Positions 1 to 10,944 of a stretch of 64,000 nt of DNA are shown piece by piece. Each line of letters opens with the position of its first letter. The first letter of the stretch is position 1. This DNA is from Onthophagus taurus. Taxonomy: Eukaryota > Arthropoda > Insecta > Coleoptera > Scarabaeidae. Position numbers and translations under genes: made by a program. Below the pieces are notes generated by a model. It was not told the DNA's origin and did no database searches. It saw only the letters and a program-made list of their open reading frames with translations. Location of the stretch: contig NC_091973.1 of assembly GCF_036711975.1 (NCBI RefSeq), positions 3,968,001 to 4,032,000 of the forward strand, read 5' to 3'.

Positions 1-1832
1 TTCACTTAAATTGTTAATTTCGTTGTGACGATTGATGAAACGTAAATTTTAAAAAATGGCTAGTCTGTGCCCGCGAATTTCTTTATTAATTATTCTGGGA
101 GTGGCACTATGTTATTGTACATAATTTAAACTGGGAGATGATAGACATCCTAGGTGTACAAAGAGACAATAGAGGACTAGTGTAGTTTCTGTAAAACGAG
201 TGTACATACAAACTTTTTTTTTATTTTGTTTTTTTTTACACATTTTATTTTTTTTTAAATTTTATTTCACATCATTTCGTGCATATTTTTTTTGCAAGAG
301 TCCTGTGCGGGTAGCGACGTTTTTCACAGCCGGTAATAACCGTTTTTTTGTGCCATTACTTACTTTAAATGTAAAAAGTCGATTTTAATTTTTTGTTTGT
401 TTTACTATTTGTAAGATCGTCGGATGTGAGTAATTCAATTTTCATGTACTGTCGTGTAAAAAAATAACGATTCGTTGCAGGTTCATTTGTGCCAAAGGCA
501 TATTACGTTTGTTTTAGCAGCGATTGCGTTGCTAGAACAAATCTTATATTATTTTTTTTTTGATGTTACGCTTATTCTATCCAACACAAAAATTTTTTTT
601 TAAATTGTTACCTTTTATTTAATTGTTTAATAACATTTTAATTTAATTTTTTTTTATTTTACAGTTTCTGTACACAAACTTGTTTCATTCATGGCTAAGT
701 AATTTGTAATTGACGTTTTTGCGTGTGACGTACAGAGAAATTTGTTAAGATTACACCCCCCACCTTCCTAAAATGAAATAAAGTCTATCTCAATTCATTT
801 TACAAATGGCTGTACAGTTACTGTAATTGTACGTTTCGGTATCGTAATTCTAAGAATGAAATATGCACAAACGTTGTGCGTGTGATACATGTGTCTCACG
901 ATTTCCGGTTATTATTAACAATCCTCTTTTAACCGTAATACACATGTTTACGAACACCACCACTTTCGTTGCATGTTCATTGTTAAAGTTTCTACCATTC
1001 TGGTTGTTCGTAATTCAGCAAAATGTACATTTATCAATAAAAAAATTTTGGAATTTATTCTTTTAATCTTTTTTTACCTTCCTTTGTGTTCATATTTTTT
1101 AATTTTATGTTTTAAAAATGAAACGAAATTGTATATACACGAGATATATTAAATATAAATAGGACATAACATTTTTGTGTATAATAAATAAACAAAAAAA
1201 AGTTACACTTAATAAGAGTAGAGTGCGGCAAACGTGGTGAGTTTGCTTAATAATAATATAAATATACGGCATATAGAACAAGTTAAATACGAAAATACAG
1301 TTTGATTTTTTTATTAAGAGATTTTACATATAGTAAATATATATTCACGTGAAAAAGTAAAACGTATTGTACAGAGGTAGTGAGTTTTTGCGCGATTTCT
1401 CATTTTTTTTATTTAAATCTTTTGATTATTATTAAAGGCACGTTAATTAATTAATCAATATCAAACGATCCCTAACGCTTACTCTAAAAATTAATAAAAA
1501 ATAATAAATAGGATGAGTCAGTCTTTACACGTTCATCGTTCGGTTAATATCTAAATGTGCCGATAAGAGAATAAATAGTAGAGAGACTAGTTCAAATTTA
1601 CTTAGATTAATATAATTACTAAACTAAAAAAAACAAAAAGAGACATCTTGACCATGAGTATTGTAGTTTTCGACGAAATCAGTTAATAAATCAAATTTAA
1701 AGATTAAAAGTTTTTAAAAAGTGGATTAGGAACAATTCCGGTGGAAGAGATACATTCAGTCATGGACAAAAAAAAATACTTATTGTCATCGATTTCTTCG
1801 TCGAGATTCCTAATATATATTTTTTCAACATC
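1..1832. other. AT-rich non-coding DNA downstream of nkd
   Basis: No convincing coding region was found on either strand. The stretch is very AT-rich with many T and A runs. It begins immediately downstream of the nkd stop codon on the minus strand, so its right part is probably nkd 3' UTR; a minus-strand AATAAA lies at 1408-1413. Plus-strand AATAAA motifs (for example 777-782) could equally end a plus-strand gene lying to the left of the window. Which transcript uses the region cannot be decided from sequence. Confidence 0.5.
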
Positions 1833-4800
1833 TTAAACCACGATAGGTGTTTCTTCATAATGATGATAATGATGATGTATATGTTCGTGTACATGATAAT
1901 GTTCGTGCCTTTCCACGCTAGAACCCTGTGTAGGAGTTTCCGTCGGCGAAGCTCCATCCTTCGACGAAGCCGCATTATTTTTCTTTTTCTGCCCATCTTC
2001 ATTAGTATAAAAATTCGATGAAAATTCGCGTTCTAACCACCTAACAACTTGAGCCATCGCCCGAGCTTGATCTTCTTGCCGATTACGATGTCTCAAATAA
2101 TGCGGGGCGGACGTCGTCCCTAACACGATTTGCGGTATTTTTTTCGTGTGCTTCCGAAACGTCTTGTATTCAGATTCGGACAGTTTCGAACGTTTCTGGG
2201 GTTTATCGTTACCTTGATTCGAATTCGAACAAACGGCGGCGTGTTTGCGACAAACTTGTACTTTTCGAACCGGTACGCGTTTATTTGATACGCACATAAC
2301 CGCATCGATTAATTTATCGTATTGTATGTTACTGTTTGTTAATTGCGTGGCGTTATGAAACGACGCTAAATCAACGTAGAAATGAGCCGGGTCCATAATA
2401 TTTGCTAAATATTGAAGAGTTGGAACTGCTTTTTTTGGGTGACGTTTCGATTTTGATGTTGTTTTTAAATGGCGAGTATTTGTGTTTTGAGATTCAGTTG
2501 TTGTGTGATTTCTAAAAATTAAAATAAATATTAATTAAGTTTTAATGTATTAAAGGATGAATAAAGTGCTCATAGCAGAGTAACTAAAATATAACCAGAA
2601 AGAAATATTTATCAAGGAACAAAATAGATGGAAGAAGTAGCATCATATGAGTACTTGGGCAGTATAATATAACAAGATGGAAGGATAGATTTAGACATAA
2701 ATGCAAGAATAAGGAAAACAAACAACATATATCATACTCTAAACAGAACAATTTTTGGGAAGAAGGAGATAGATAAAATTGAAAGTGTTAGGATCAGTAA
2801 AAATAGATAATTGACTATATGCTGAGGACATAGTGTGATAGCAGAGAACCATAAAAAGGCAAGGAAAGATCTGAAAGAAGTATTTATTAAGGAACAAAAG
2901 ATAGAAGTATCACCATATGAGTACTTGGGTAGTATAATATCACAAGATGGAAGTATAGAAGGCGTATATCATACTCTAAAGAGAACAATTTTTGGAAAGA
3001 AGTACAACAAGGTGGCAGTCTCAATATCAACATATGCCAGTGAATCATGGATACTCCAAGATAAATAAGAAGGAAAGACTTAGTGCTCATCACAGAGAAT
3101 TAGAAAATAACCAGAAAGAAATATTTATCAAGGAACAAAATTGATGGAAGAAGTATCATCATATGAGTACTTGGGCAGTATAATATCACAAGATAGAAGG
3201 ATAGATTTAGACATAAATGCAAGGATAAGGAAAACAAACAACATATATCATATTCTAAACAGAACAATTTTTGGGAAGAAGGAGGTAGATAAAAAGATAA
3301 AATTGAAAGTGTTAGGATCAGTAAAAATAGATAATTGACTATATGCTGAGGGCATAGTGTGATAGCAGAGAACCATAAAAAGGCAAGGAAAGATCTGAAA
3401 GAAGTATTTATTAAGGAACAAAAGATAGAAGTATCATCATATGAGTACTTGGGTAGTATAATATCACAAGATGGAAGTATAGAAGGCGTATATCATACTC
3501 TAAAGAGAACAATTTTTAGGAAAGAGTACAACAAGGTGGCAGTCTCAATATCAAGATATTCCAGTGAATCATGGATACTCCAAGATAAATAAGAAGGAAA
3601 GATCACAGTAATGGAGATGAAATTTTTATGGAAAATAGTGGGGTAGGATAAGACTGGGAGTAGATTAATAGGAGATAATCAACAAAATAGAGAGAAATCC
3701 ACATAATTAGAAATGGAACACAACACAATAATAAAAAAGATATTTGAAGCAAAGAATAAAGATAAGAAAAAGAAGAGAGGGAACACTCTAGCAGATATAA
3801 AAGAATTAGGTATCAGGCATGAGGATCAGGAGAAGATGATATACTAACCGTGTAGTTCCTTCTTCTAAATTATTTTTATTCATGTTAGCTTGGATGATTT
3901 CGAGTAATTCCTTTCGTTGTAATGAGCTTGATCTTAATTTTTGTTTGTTGTCATTTTTTTCGATGTTTTCGGAAATTTCCTTTTTCCCATCGACTTTTTT
4001 GGACCCCTTTTTTCCTTCCTTAGTGTTATTCCTGCCACATGTGTATTGATATTCGGAGCAATCGCGGTCTTCCTCGCTGGTGTTATCCCCGGTTGCGCTA
4101 AATTCGGAGGCGTCGTCAGATACATTAACAGATTCTGTTTGTTCTTTCGCTTGGCGGTTGGCGAGAATTTCGCAGCAACGGTGACGCCGGCAAGTTCGCT
4201 TTTTTAGGCCGGAAGTGCGGGTTCGGTGGTGGTTTTTTTTAACATTGCAAGATTTTTCGGGTTGTAACGGTTTCGGTGGTTCTTCTGGGATTATTATTTC
4301 CGGTTTTATTGCGTCATCGTCCGGTTTTGGACAGTTTACGAGTGTTGCGCTTACGTGTTTGCGCTGATCTGGAGATACTGTTAGTTTCACCCTAATTGTT
4401 TTGCTTCCATAGTGGGGTACTTTTACTGAAGAACCTAACGCTTCGTATATTGTTGTTACTAATCCGGCAATGTCCTATAATTAAAAAATTAATTTATAAA
4501 GAAATAATTATAAAGGATGAAATTTTTGTTTTACATCTTTGGTAATCTTGCCATATCCATCAAAATCGTAGAGGGTGAATGAAAATTCTTGTCTTTGTTG
4601 TCCGGATTTGTCGATGCCGTCTTCGAGGGAAACGTCGCAAGAAAACTGTTCGAAGTTGAGTTTTCTGTTGGTTTGACGTGGACAAGAGGGGCATCGATAC
4701 GGACTAGATGTGCCCGGGGATGGTTCGGGTTTGTTATCGCACGGGGGTGTAGTACAGGAGACTCTTAATTGGTCGTCGATGTCGCTATCGTGGCGTACGG

Positions 4801-4986
4801 CCCCAAGGAGCTCCTCCGTGTCGGAAACTTTCCCATAACTAGCATCTAAATAGACAAAGAATCGAATTTATATATATGATATATAACGCACACATTTGTT
4901 TAATTTTAGAACTCCAACTCACCTGCGAACTGTTTGTAGCTGTTTAAAAACTTATTTTTCCACCATTTCACGAAAATATTCGCCAT
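1833..4986 (-). CDS. nkd: Naked cuticle homolog (Wnt pathway antagonist), 4 coding exons
   Basis: Nkd is a feedback inhibitor of Wnt/Wingless signalling that binds Dishevelled. Coding exons on the minus strand are 4986-4923, 4845-4535, 4474-3849 and 2511-1833; all junctions are GT-AG, phases agree, and the product is 559 aa. It starts MANIFVKWWKNKFL, has one EF-hand (loop about residues 115-126, DFDGYGKITKDD) followed by the family signature RVKLTVSPDQ, then a long low-complexity region, and ends in a histidine-rich tail (HEHYHVHEHIHHHYHHY) typical of Nkd. There is no Gly at position 2, so vertebrate-style myristoylation is unlikely. EF-hand position 5 is Tyr and position 12 Asp, so calcium binding may be weak. 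Intron 3 (2512-3848) is filled with LINE fragments. The start is the first ATG before the conserved N-terminus; untranslated exons further upstream were not identified. Confidence 0.93.
2560..3840 (+). mobile_element. Degenerate LINE fragments, tandemly duplicated, in nkd intron 3
   Basis: Plus-strand translation gives broken pieces of a non-LTR reverse transcriptase C-terminal region: a degenerate YADD region (LYAEDIV), then SYEYLGSIISQDG and INARIRKTNN..LNRTIFGKK. These are typical of insect endonuclease-reverse transcriptase LINEs. The same pieces occur twice, offset by about 516-524 bp (copy 1 about 2565-3075, copy 2 about 3082-3600), so the fragment was duplicated in tandem after insertion. 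Stop codons and frameshifts show it is dead. The same family occurs in the PQBP1 intron. Confidence 0.75.
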
Positions 4987-5328
4987 CTCTTCTTGTGCTT
5001 CTTCTTCTTCTCCTCCGGCACAACAACGAACGCGGAACGTGTGCGTGTTATGATGATGTAGGGGGGCTGCTTAAGCGAACCGCCGAACGTAAACGTTGCC
5101 GCTCAGTAGCATTTTTCTTTTAATATTTTTTTTTTTGTAAAGGTCGATCTCAAACTAATTAGGCCTTACTGTGGGGGCCCCCACGACTTTAGATTTCGTA
5201 CACGCTCCCAAGAACCGACCCGACGCGCATCTTACGGACAAATAACCAGGTGCAACAACTACGACTCTAGAGATGGGTGCGAGACGGCGCTTTCCTAAAC
5301 GCGGTAACATCAAAGCACTTCTACCAAA

Positions 5329-5585
5329 CAGGGCCGTAACATCACATTTTCTTAATAAAATTTTTTATTTTATTCGCCTAAAATAATCTTATTATATCCA
5401 CTATTTATTATTTCTTTTTATGTACGTAAAAAAATTTATTTAAAATTTTTTATTAATTACAATATAATAAGATTTTATATATATTAAAAAACAAGTCAAT
5501 GTAAACCATTTGACATTTATAAATTGTCAAATATGACACTGACAGTTTAATAACAAAAAAAGAAGTATTTAAAAATACGGCCCTG
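5329..5585. mobile_element. Candidate MITE with CAGGGCCGTA termini
   Basis: Both ends carry the same 10-nt inverted terminus (5329-5338 CAGGGCCGTA; 5576-5585 its reverse complement). Inside are further inverted segments (AATCTTATTATAT near 5385 against ATATAATAAGATT near 5461) and a perfect TTTGACA..TGTCAAA dyad near 5509-5531. The terminus resembles hAT-type ends, but no matching 8-bp target duplication is seen, so classification is tentative. Confidence 0.45.
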
Positions 5586-5896
5586 AAGTTATAAAATTAC
5601 CTGTTTCTTCCCAGAAGGGAGGTCGTAGATTTCAAAGTTTTTCTAGTAAAAACGGTCGAAGAAGAACCCCTTCGATTTTTATTTAAAATGGTTCCCCTTG
5701 TTTTAAATGAAATAAACGGTATAATTTAAAAGCGCATTTCCGTAGGATATTTTTTTTACATAGAAAGAGAGGCATAACGGTTTAATATCCCGTCGAGCCG
5801 GGCTTTGGCTCGCACGCATCTCTACACAGTTTAGCGTAAGCGGCCCCCTCACGTCCCCCGAAAACAAGTTATCAACAGGCTGCCGGCAGTTGCCCC

Positions 5897-5903
5897 GCCG
5901 CCG
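5897..5903 (+). promoter_or_regulatory. Helper-type site GCCGCCG
   Basis: GCCGCCG matches the GCCGCCR Helper motif read by the C-clamp of insect TCF/Pangolin. It lies in the GC-rich island upstream of nkd. Such a short GC-rich word can occur by chance here. Confidence 0.3.
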
Positions 5904-6070
5904 CGCCTCTCCGTTCCCCTCCCTTGGGGGCACTCTACGAATCCTCCCGTTGAAGGGCGACAAAATCAAAATCAAAACCAAAGAGGCGGTGGCGGTTTGA
6001 ATTTTTGTAAAAGGGGGGCCCCGGCGGGGGCGGGAACGAAAAATCGGGACGTCGGGTATGATAAAAATAT

Positions 6071-6077
6071 CGGCGGC
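6071..6077 (-). promoter_or_regulatory. Helper-type site 41 bp from TCF site
   Basis: CGGCGGC on the plus strand is GCCGCCG on the minus strand, matching the TCF C-clamp Helper motif GCCGCCR. It is close to the TCF core at 6118-6128, the paired arrangement known from Drosophila Wingless response elements. Confidence 0.4.
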
Positions 6078-6117
6078 GCGTGCGGCGCCCGTCTATTTTC
6101 CGAGGGCCGTTTCGGCA

Positions 6118-6128
6118 AAGATCAAAGG
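6118..6128 (-). promoter_or_regulatory. Consensus TCF/Pangolin HMG site
   Basis: The minus strand reads CCTTTGATCTT, an exact match to the optimal TCF/LEF binding site. It sits about 1.1 kb upstream of the nkd start codon. nkd is an established direct Wnt target in Drosophila, so the position fits feedback control. Confidence 0.5.
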
Positions 6129-6548
6129 GTCGGCTTTCCGTTTGAACTCGCACAATTATGTACCGACCGGCCTTGTAACCGCGGTCCCCTTCTCCTAACA
6201 CCTTCACTATCCCCGCGCTCCTCTTCTTTAGTACCTCTCTTTGTCTCCTCAATCAAGACCGCTACACACAACGAGTCAACTTTTAACGTTTTAAGTCTTC
6301 CGACATACATAACGGGTACTGCGCGAGTGCATGAAATTATTATAAGAATACCGATACAAAAATACGCTCGATGTATCAGATTCCAGCTATAATATTTAAA
6401 TGATAAACTTATTTATTACATAATATGCTCGCACAAAAACACTATATACAGGGAGAATTCAAAGAACATTCATAAACTTCAACAAATAATTCTTCGCCGA
6501 CTTTCACGTGTTGTTTCAAAACCCACTACAAATTTTCGTTTCCAACAC

Positions 6549-7307
6549 CATTGAATTATGAGGTTATTGTACTACAAAATTAATAGGACAAAAGTTTACA
6601 TGCACATGTATTCAACTGCCTGGGTGCAATGTTTGATAAGATTTGCGGTATGCTTGGGGTCATTGTCTTGCTGGAATATCCAGCGATCCTCAAAGGCCAA
6701 GCTCAAATTTTGTTCTAAAATACTTTAATATTTATACCGATCTATAATTCCACCAATGAATGCCAGTTTTTCTACACCAGATGCTATTATAGCTGCTCAA
6801 ACCATGACACTACCAACTTTACGTACCAAATTTTTCAACTCCATCGCCGTGTTTCGTTTCCTCGAAATTTTTGCTCAACCATCACTTTCAAAAAGGTTGT
6901 ACTTCGACTTGTCGGTAAACAAAACTCTGGACCAGAAATCCATTTCCTTGTCGACATGAGATTGAGCAAATTCTAGTCGAAGACGGCGATTTATTTCTGA
7001 AATCAGCGGTTTTTGCGAACTCTTTGTACGATTCTTGGATGTACAGACTTATTATATAGTCTGGACTGTTGCTCGGCTGAGATGTACTGAATTAAGTAAA
7101 AAGAAAACGCAATGCCAGCTACTTTATGCAACTCCTACTTGATTTCTTTAACTCAAGTGCATTGTATGTAGACTTTTGTCGTGTTAGTTTTGGCATTGTT
7201 TGTTGTATTTTTGCGGTTTGTTTTTGTTTTAAGTAAGTATCTAATCACACTGTAAAACTAATTCTCTATTATCTTATTATGTTTTACAAAAACCTCATAA
7301 TTTAATG
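6549..7307 (-). mobile_element. Internally deleted Tc1-like transposon
   Basis: Inverted ends of about 23 bp bracket the element: 6549-6571 begins CATTGAATTATGAGG and the complement of 7285-7307 begins CATTAAATTATGAGG. Between them the minus strand encodes broken pieces of a Tc1-family transposase. At about 760 bp it is roughly half the usual length of such elements, and the segment that should carry the last catalytic acidic residue is missing next to the left end. Confidence 0.7.
6612..7196 (-). pseudogene. Tc1-like transposase pseudogene
   Basis: A minus-strand start MPKLTRQKS is followed by frameshifted helix-turn-helix remnants (LSRATVQTI), then RLRLEFAQSHVDK, the first catalytic Asp motif LFTDKSKYNLFESDG, and the second, IFQQDNDPKHTAN. 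At least two TGA codons stand where tryptophan is expected and several frameshifts break the frame. The family is Tc1/Tc3-type DDE transposase. The remnant is non-functional. Confidence 0.75.
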
Positions 7308-7850
7308 CTGTATGTAGGGTGGCTTGCGATCGCGGTGTTACAATCGAGATTATCAAACTTAATAAAAGTACAAATACAAACTAAATATTGTATCATCTTA
7401 ATATCTTCAAGATATAATGACCGTTTTGACTCTAGCGACTTTAGTAACGCTTAGAATGAAGAATCATCAATTTTTCCATTCCAGACTGTTTGTCTGAAGC
7501 ACCTTTAGAAGTATCAATATGGCTTCTTGGGAAGTACAACCTATACATGCGTGTCTGTAAAAACTGTTTCGACTATGATCAATATAAATCAAACTATAGT
7601 ACTTCCTGCTACACAGCTCTTTTGACCTAAAGAAATCATACATAAATTGGCAGAATGTGTGTATTTTTTTATTAATAAGTATTTGTTAAGCAATTGACTT
7701 CATCCAGGGAATAATGTTGTTTATGATGCGAATCAGATGCTTGGCTGAAATTAGTCTAACTATTTAAATGAATACAAATATAGAAATGAAAAGATTATAT
7801 TGAATAAGTAATATAAATATATTTAAAAAGTAGAAATAATTTTTTTAAAT
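7308..7850. other. Spacer and probable 3' UTR of PQBP1
   Basis: AT-rich DNA with no supported coding region. The right part directly follows the PQBP1 stop codon on the minus strand and is probably its 3' UTR; a minus-strand AATAAA lies near 7668. Confidence 0.4.
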
Positions 7851-10774
7851 TTATGAATCTCTTCGTTTTTTTAATTTATTTCCACTTAAAACTTCTCCAG
7901 GTGAGGGATAAGGTCTTTGTTGATATAAAGCTCCACTTGCTGTCGAATCAGCTTTTGATTTGTTGTGTTCAAGTCCATCGCTCCAAGTCCCTCTAGGAAT
8001 ATCACTGTAAGCGGACGGATCCATAGGATCTAAGTCATCATTTCTTTTCCTCCACGGCCTTTCCCTGTCATCGTGTTTGTGTTTCCTATCCCGATCATCC
8101 CTCTCTCGCCTATCCCGATAATACCTATCGCGATCCTTCTTTCTATCCAAATCACGATCGTTTTCCGAATTTTCAATTTCATCTTCTTTGTGCAACTTCA
8201 TTCGGAGTTTTGCAGCACAGTCCGTTGGATTTGATTTGGGGTGTTTTGGCGGTAACCACGATACCATATCGGTTTCCATATTCCAATAGTAATATCGACC
8301 TAAACCTTTATCGAAAACATCTGTCCAATTACTCGGTAGTGGATATTTTTCGATTAAACGACGAGCACATCGAGCGTAGTGTGGATCCGGTGTTGGAATA
8401 CCTTTCCAATGAACTTGACACCAATTTGTACATTGATGGTATTGATTGGATTTGTTAGGACATGTTATGAAACCTTTGTAATCATTATGAGTATCTTTTT
8501 CTAATGATGGGGTTTCTTAAAACAAAAAAATCGATAAATTAGTATCTTAATTATAAATTTAAGAATTATTATGCAGAAAAGTTCCTCTTACCAATACATA
8601 AAAAAAGGAAACTACGCGAACTATCATCTACACGTTACAAATTATACACTAAGATAATAGAAAAAAGGTTAAGAAGAGTAATTGAAAATAAATTAGAAGA
8701 TGCACAAGCAGCATACAGAGCGAGTAAACAAACGAAATGTCTAGAATAACTAATGGTAACACAAAATCTAACAAAAATAATTGAAAACCTGTACAAGAAA
8801 GTCAAGGGCATAATTGATTTTGAAATTTGAAATGACCAAGGGAATAAAACAAGGCGATAACCTAAGCCCCTTGCTATTTATAATATTAATAATAATAATA
8901 ATAAATTTATTGCCACATAGCTAATACAGGAGAAAAATAATATATATGTATACATAAATGAATTAATTAATAGTGTATGTTGACAAGAGGTCAAAAGACC
9001 CAACCAGCAATGTATGTAAAAAAAAATCAATATGGCATTATTAAACAAGTCAACATTTAAGCAAAATGAAAAAAAGAGCAAAGAGGAAAAAAAAAGAAGA
9101 AACACAACATGAGAGAGTGTTGCGTATTTCCATGGGTAAACTATTCCAAAGCTGTATAGCCTGCCTAAAGATGCACATCTCGGTGCGATGAATGGGAAAT
9201 ATGAGTAACGTATCAGACTGTGCTCTAGTACGCAGACCACGAGACGACATAAATTGAAAGTTCGTGTACAAGTATACTGGGATCCGAGAAGATCACGATA
9301 TTGCGTCACATTGTCGTACTTACCCAGGTCAAAAATAATTTTATTACGAAGGGCAATTGCTAGGTCGGGATATACCGCATCAGCATAATCTATGGGGGAC
9401 AGTATTAATGAGTAACAAAGATTACAACGGACAGCAAGGGGGAGGAAACAACCAAGTTTACGCAAGGAATGAAAACAAAAATAGACCTTTCTACAGGCAG
9501 ACTGAATTTGACAACTTGACTTTGACAATTTTTGACCGTATTGGTGTAATGTAGAACATTGTCAAAAAGTATCAGTTGCATATCATTGAAAGAGTAAAAT
9601 TTTGCAAGTAACCGAATGCTAGAGCTTGCGTCTAGGCAATATTCAAACTCAGGCCAAAACATTTAGACCAGTGAAGTATCCTGGACAAATCATTATTAAG
9701 CCGCGCCATGGATACCGGCAGCTTATTCACGGTTGTTGATGTATAGATTTGAAGATCATCCATAAGTGACAGTTGAATAAAATGAATTTGGTAACAGTGT
9801 TTATAAAAATTGAAAAGAGTAATGGACCCAATACAATTCCCTGAGGTACACCACTTTGAAATACAGAAGAAGGTGAAGTGTCACGCACGCAAAAGGAAGT
9901 AACGCACTCAGGTGCAAAGCCCATAGCAGACAGAGACGACACCAATAAGCTATGATCCATAGCATTAAATGCAGCATCATAGCAGCAAAACTAACAAGGT
10001 TCACGGTACACCAAGCGTTCAAGTACCTTAGATAATACAGAAAGTATCGATATTGGCCGAAAATCACTTAGGCGAGTAGGGTACTTAACCTTAATATTAA
10101 TGGACAGAGTGATAAAAAATACAAGAACAAGTTAATATCAAACGGTAATAGGATATAAAAGTTTGGAACCAGTAAAAATAGATAATTTAATATATGCTGA
10201 CGACATAGTGTTGATAGCAGAGAACTATAAAAAGGCAAGGAAGTTGGTTGAAATATGGACAGAAGAAATAACCTGAAAGAAATATTTATTAAGGAACAAA
10301 AAAATAGAAGTATCATCATATGAGTACTTGGGTATATCACAAGATGGAAGTACATCATACTCTAAACAGAACAATTTTTAGGTATAAGTACAATGCAGTG
10401 TCAGTCTCAATATCAAGTGAATCATGGACACTTCAAGAAATAAAATGGAAATAAAATTTTTATGGAAAATAGTGGGGAAGACGAATTGGGATAGGATAAG
10501 GAATGAGGAAATAAGACTGGGAGTAGATCAAAAGCAGATAATCAGCAAAATAGAGAAAAAGCAACTAAACTGGTACTCCCACATAATTAGAATGGAACAT
10601 AACACAATAATAAAAAAGGTATTTAAAGAAAAAAAAGTATTTGGAGAAACGATTTGTCCGACGCGAACAGGCATTCTGATCTATTTTAGTATTAAAATAA
10701 ATTAAGATTTATAATTTACCTAGTATGAGTCCTCTTTTTGATAATTTCGCTTGTAAAGCAGCTGGTAGAGGCAT
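7851..10774 (-). CDS. PQBP1: Polyglutamine-binding protein 1 (spliceosome-associated), 2 coding exons
   Basis: PQBP1 is a nuclear WW-domain protein that links splicing factors to the U5 15-kDa protein (Dim1/TXNL4A). Exons on the minus strand are 10774-10720 and 8515-7851; the phase-1 junction G|AA restores a 239-aa frame. The N-terminus [15 protein letters not shown] is the family start. One WW domain follows ([23 protein letters not shown]), then an Arg/Asp-rich repeat ([18 protein letters not shown]) and the C-terminal Dim1-binding signature [32 protein letters not shown]. Between N-terminus and WW lies a Cys/His-bearing stretch ([17 protein letters not shown]) absent from vertebrate proteins. 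The 2.2-kb intron is almost entirely LINE sequence. The adjacent upstream gene ENY2 is on the same strand. Confidence 0.94.
8560..10705 (+). mobile_element. Old plus-strand LINE remnant, split by a younger LINE
   Basis: The left part (about 8560-8890) encodes pieces such as [18 protein letters not shown] and [16 protein letters not shown]. The right part (10092-10705) continues with MDRVIK, the catalytic box [23 protein letters not shown] and a LINE C-terminus ([28 protein letters not shown]). Removing 8891-10091 and one target copy restores reading across the junction (LLFIIL then MDRVIK). Frameshifts and stops make it inactive. It is the same family as the fragment in nkd intron 3. Confidence 0.8.
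8891..10091 (-). mobile_element. 5'-truncated Jockey/CR1-like LINE nested in the older LINE
   Basis: Minus-strand fragments read as reverse transcriptase: [19 protein letters not shown] near 9800, then [31 protein letters not shown], and a C-terminus [18 protein letters not shown]. The 3' end on the minus strand is an AATAAA followed by a TTA microsatellite tail, common for insect LINEs. A 10-bp direct repeat TAATATTAAT flanks it (8881-8890 and 10092-10101). Frameshifts show decay. Confidence 0.8.
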
Positions 10775-10786
10775 TTTGTTTATTTT

Positions 10787-10800
10787 GGTTAGGTTAGGTT
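10787..10800 (-). promoter_or_regulatory. AACCTAACCT repeat upstream of PQBP1
   Basis: The plus strand reads GGTTAGGTTAGGTT, beginning 12 nt beyond the PQBP1 start codon. This word recurs near gene starts in many insect genomes. It lies in the narrow gap between ENY2 and PQBP1, so it is probably part of the PQBP1 5' UTR or core promoter. Function is inferred. Confidence 0.3.
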
Positions 10801-10944
10801 AAAATTTGACACATTCATGGTGACCAACCTTTAAAATAAAACATTTTTATGTTTTGTATTTATTTATTACATTTCAAAGTAGCGATATAATAATAAATTG
10901 GCTCAAATGATTTGAATTAATATCTTTACGACGTAATTTTTGTA

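Larger units (their letters stand above)
4987..6400 (-). promoter_or_regulatory. nkd 5' flank with GC-rich, CpG-dense island
   Basis: This stretch lies directly upstream of the nkd start codon. No supported coding region was found. From about 5780 to 6270 the sequence turns strongly GC- and CpG-rich, unlike its surroundings, which suggests the promoter and 5' UTR of nkd. It contains a perfect TCF site and Helper-type sites (listed separately) and a small inverted-repeat element at 5329-5585. The transcription start was not located. Confidence 0.5.
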
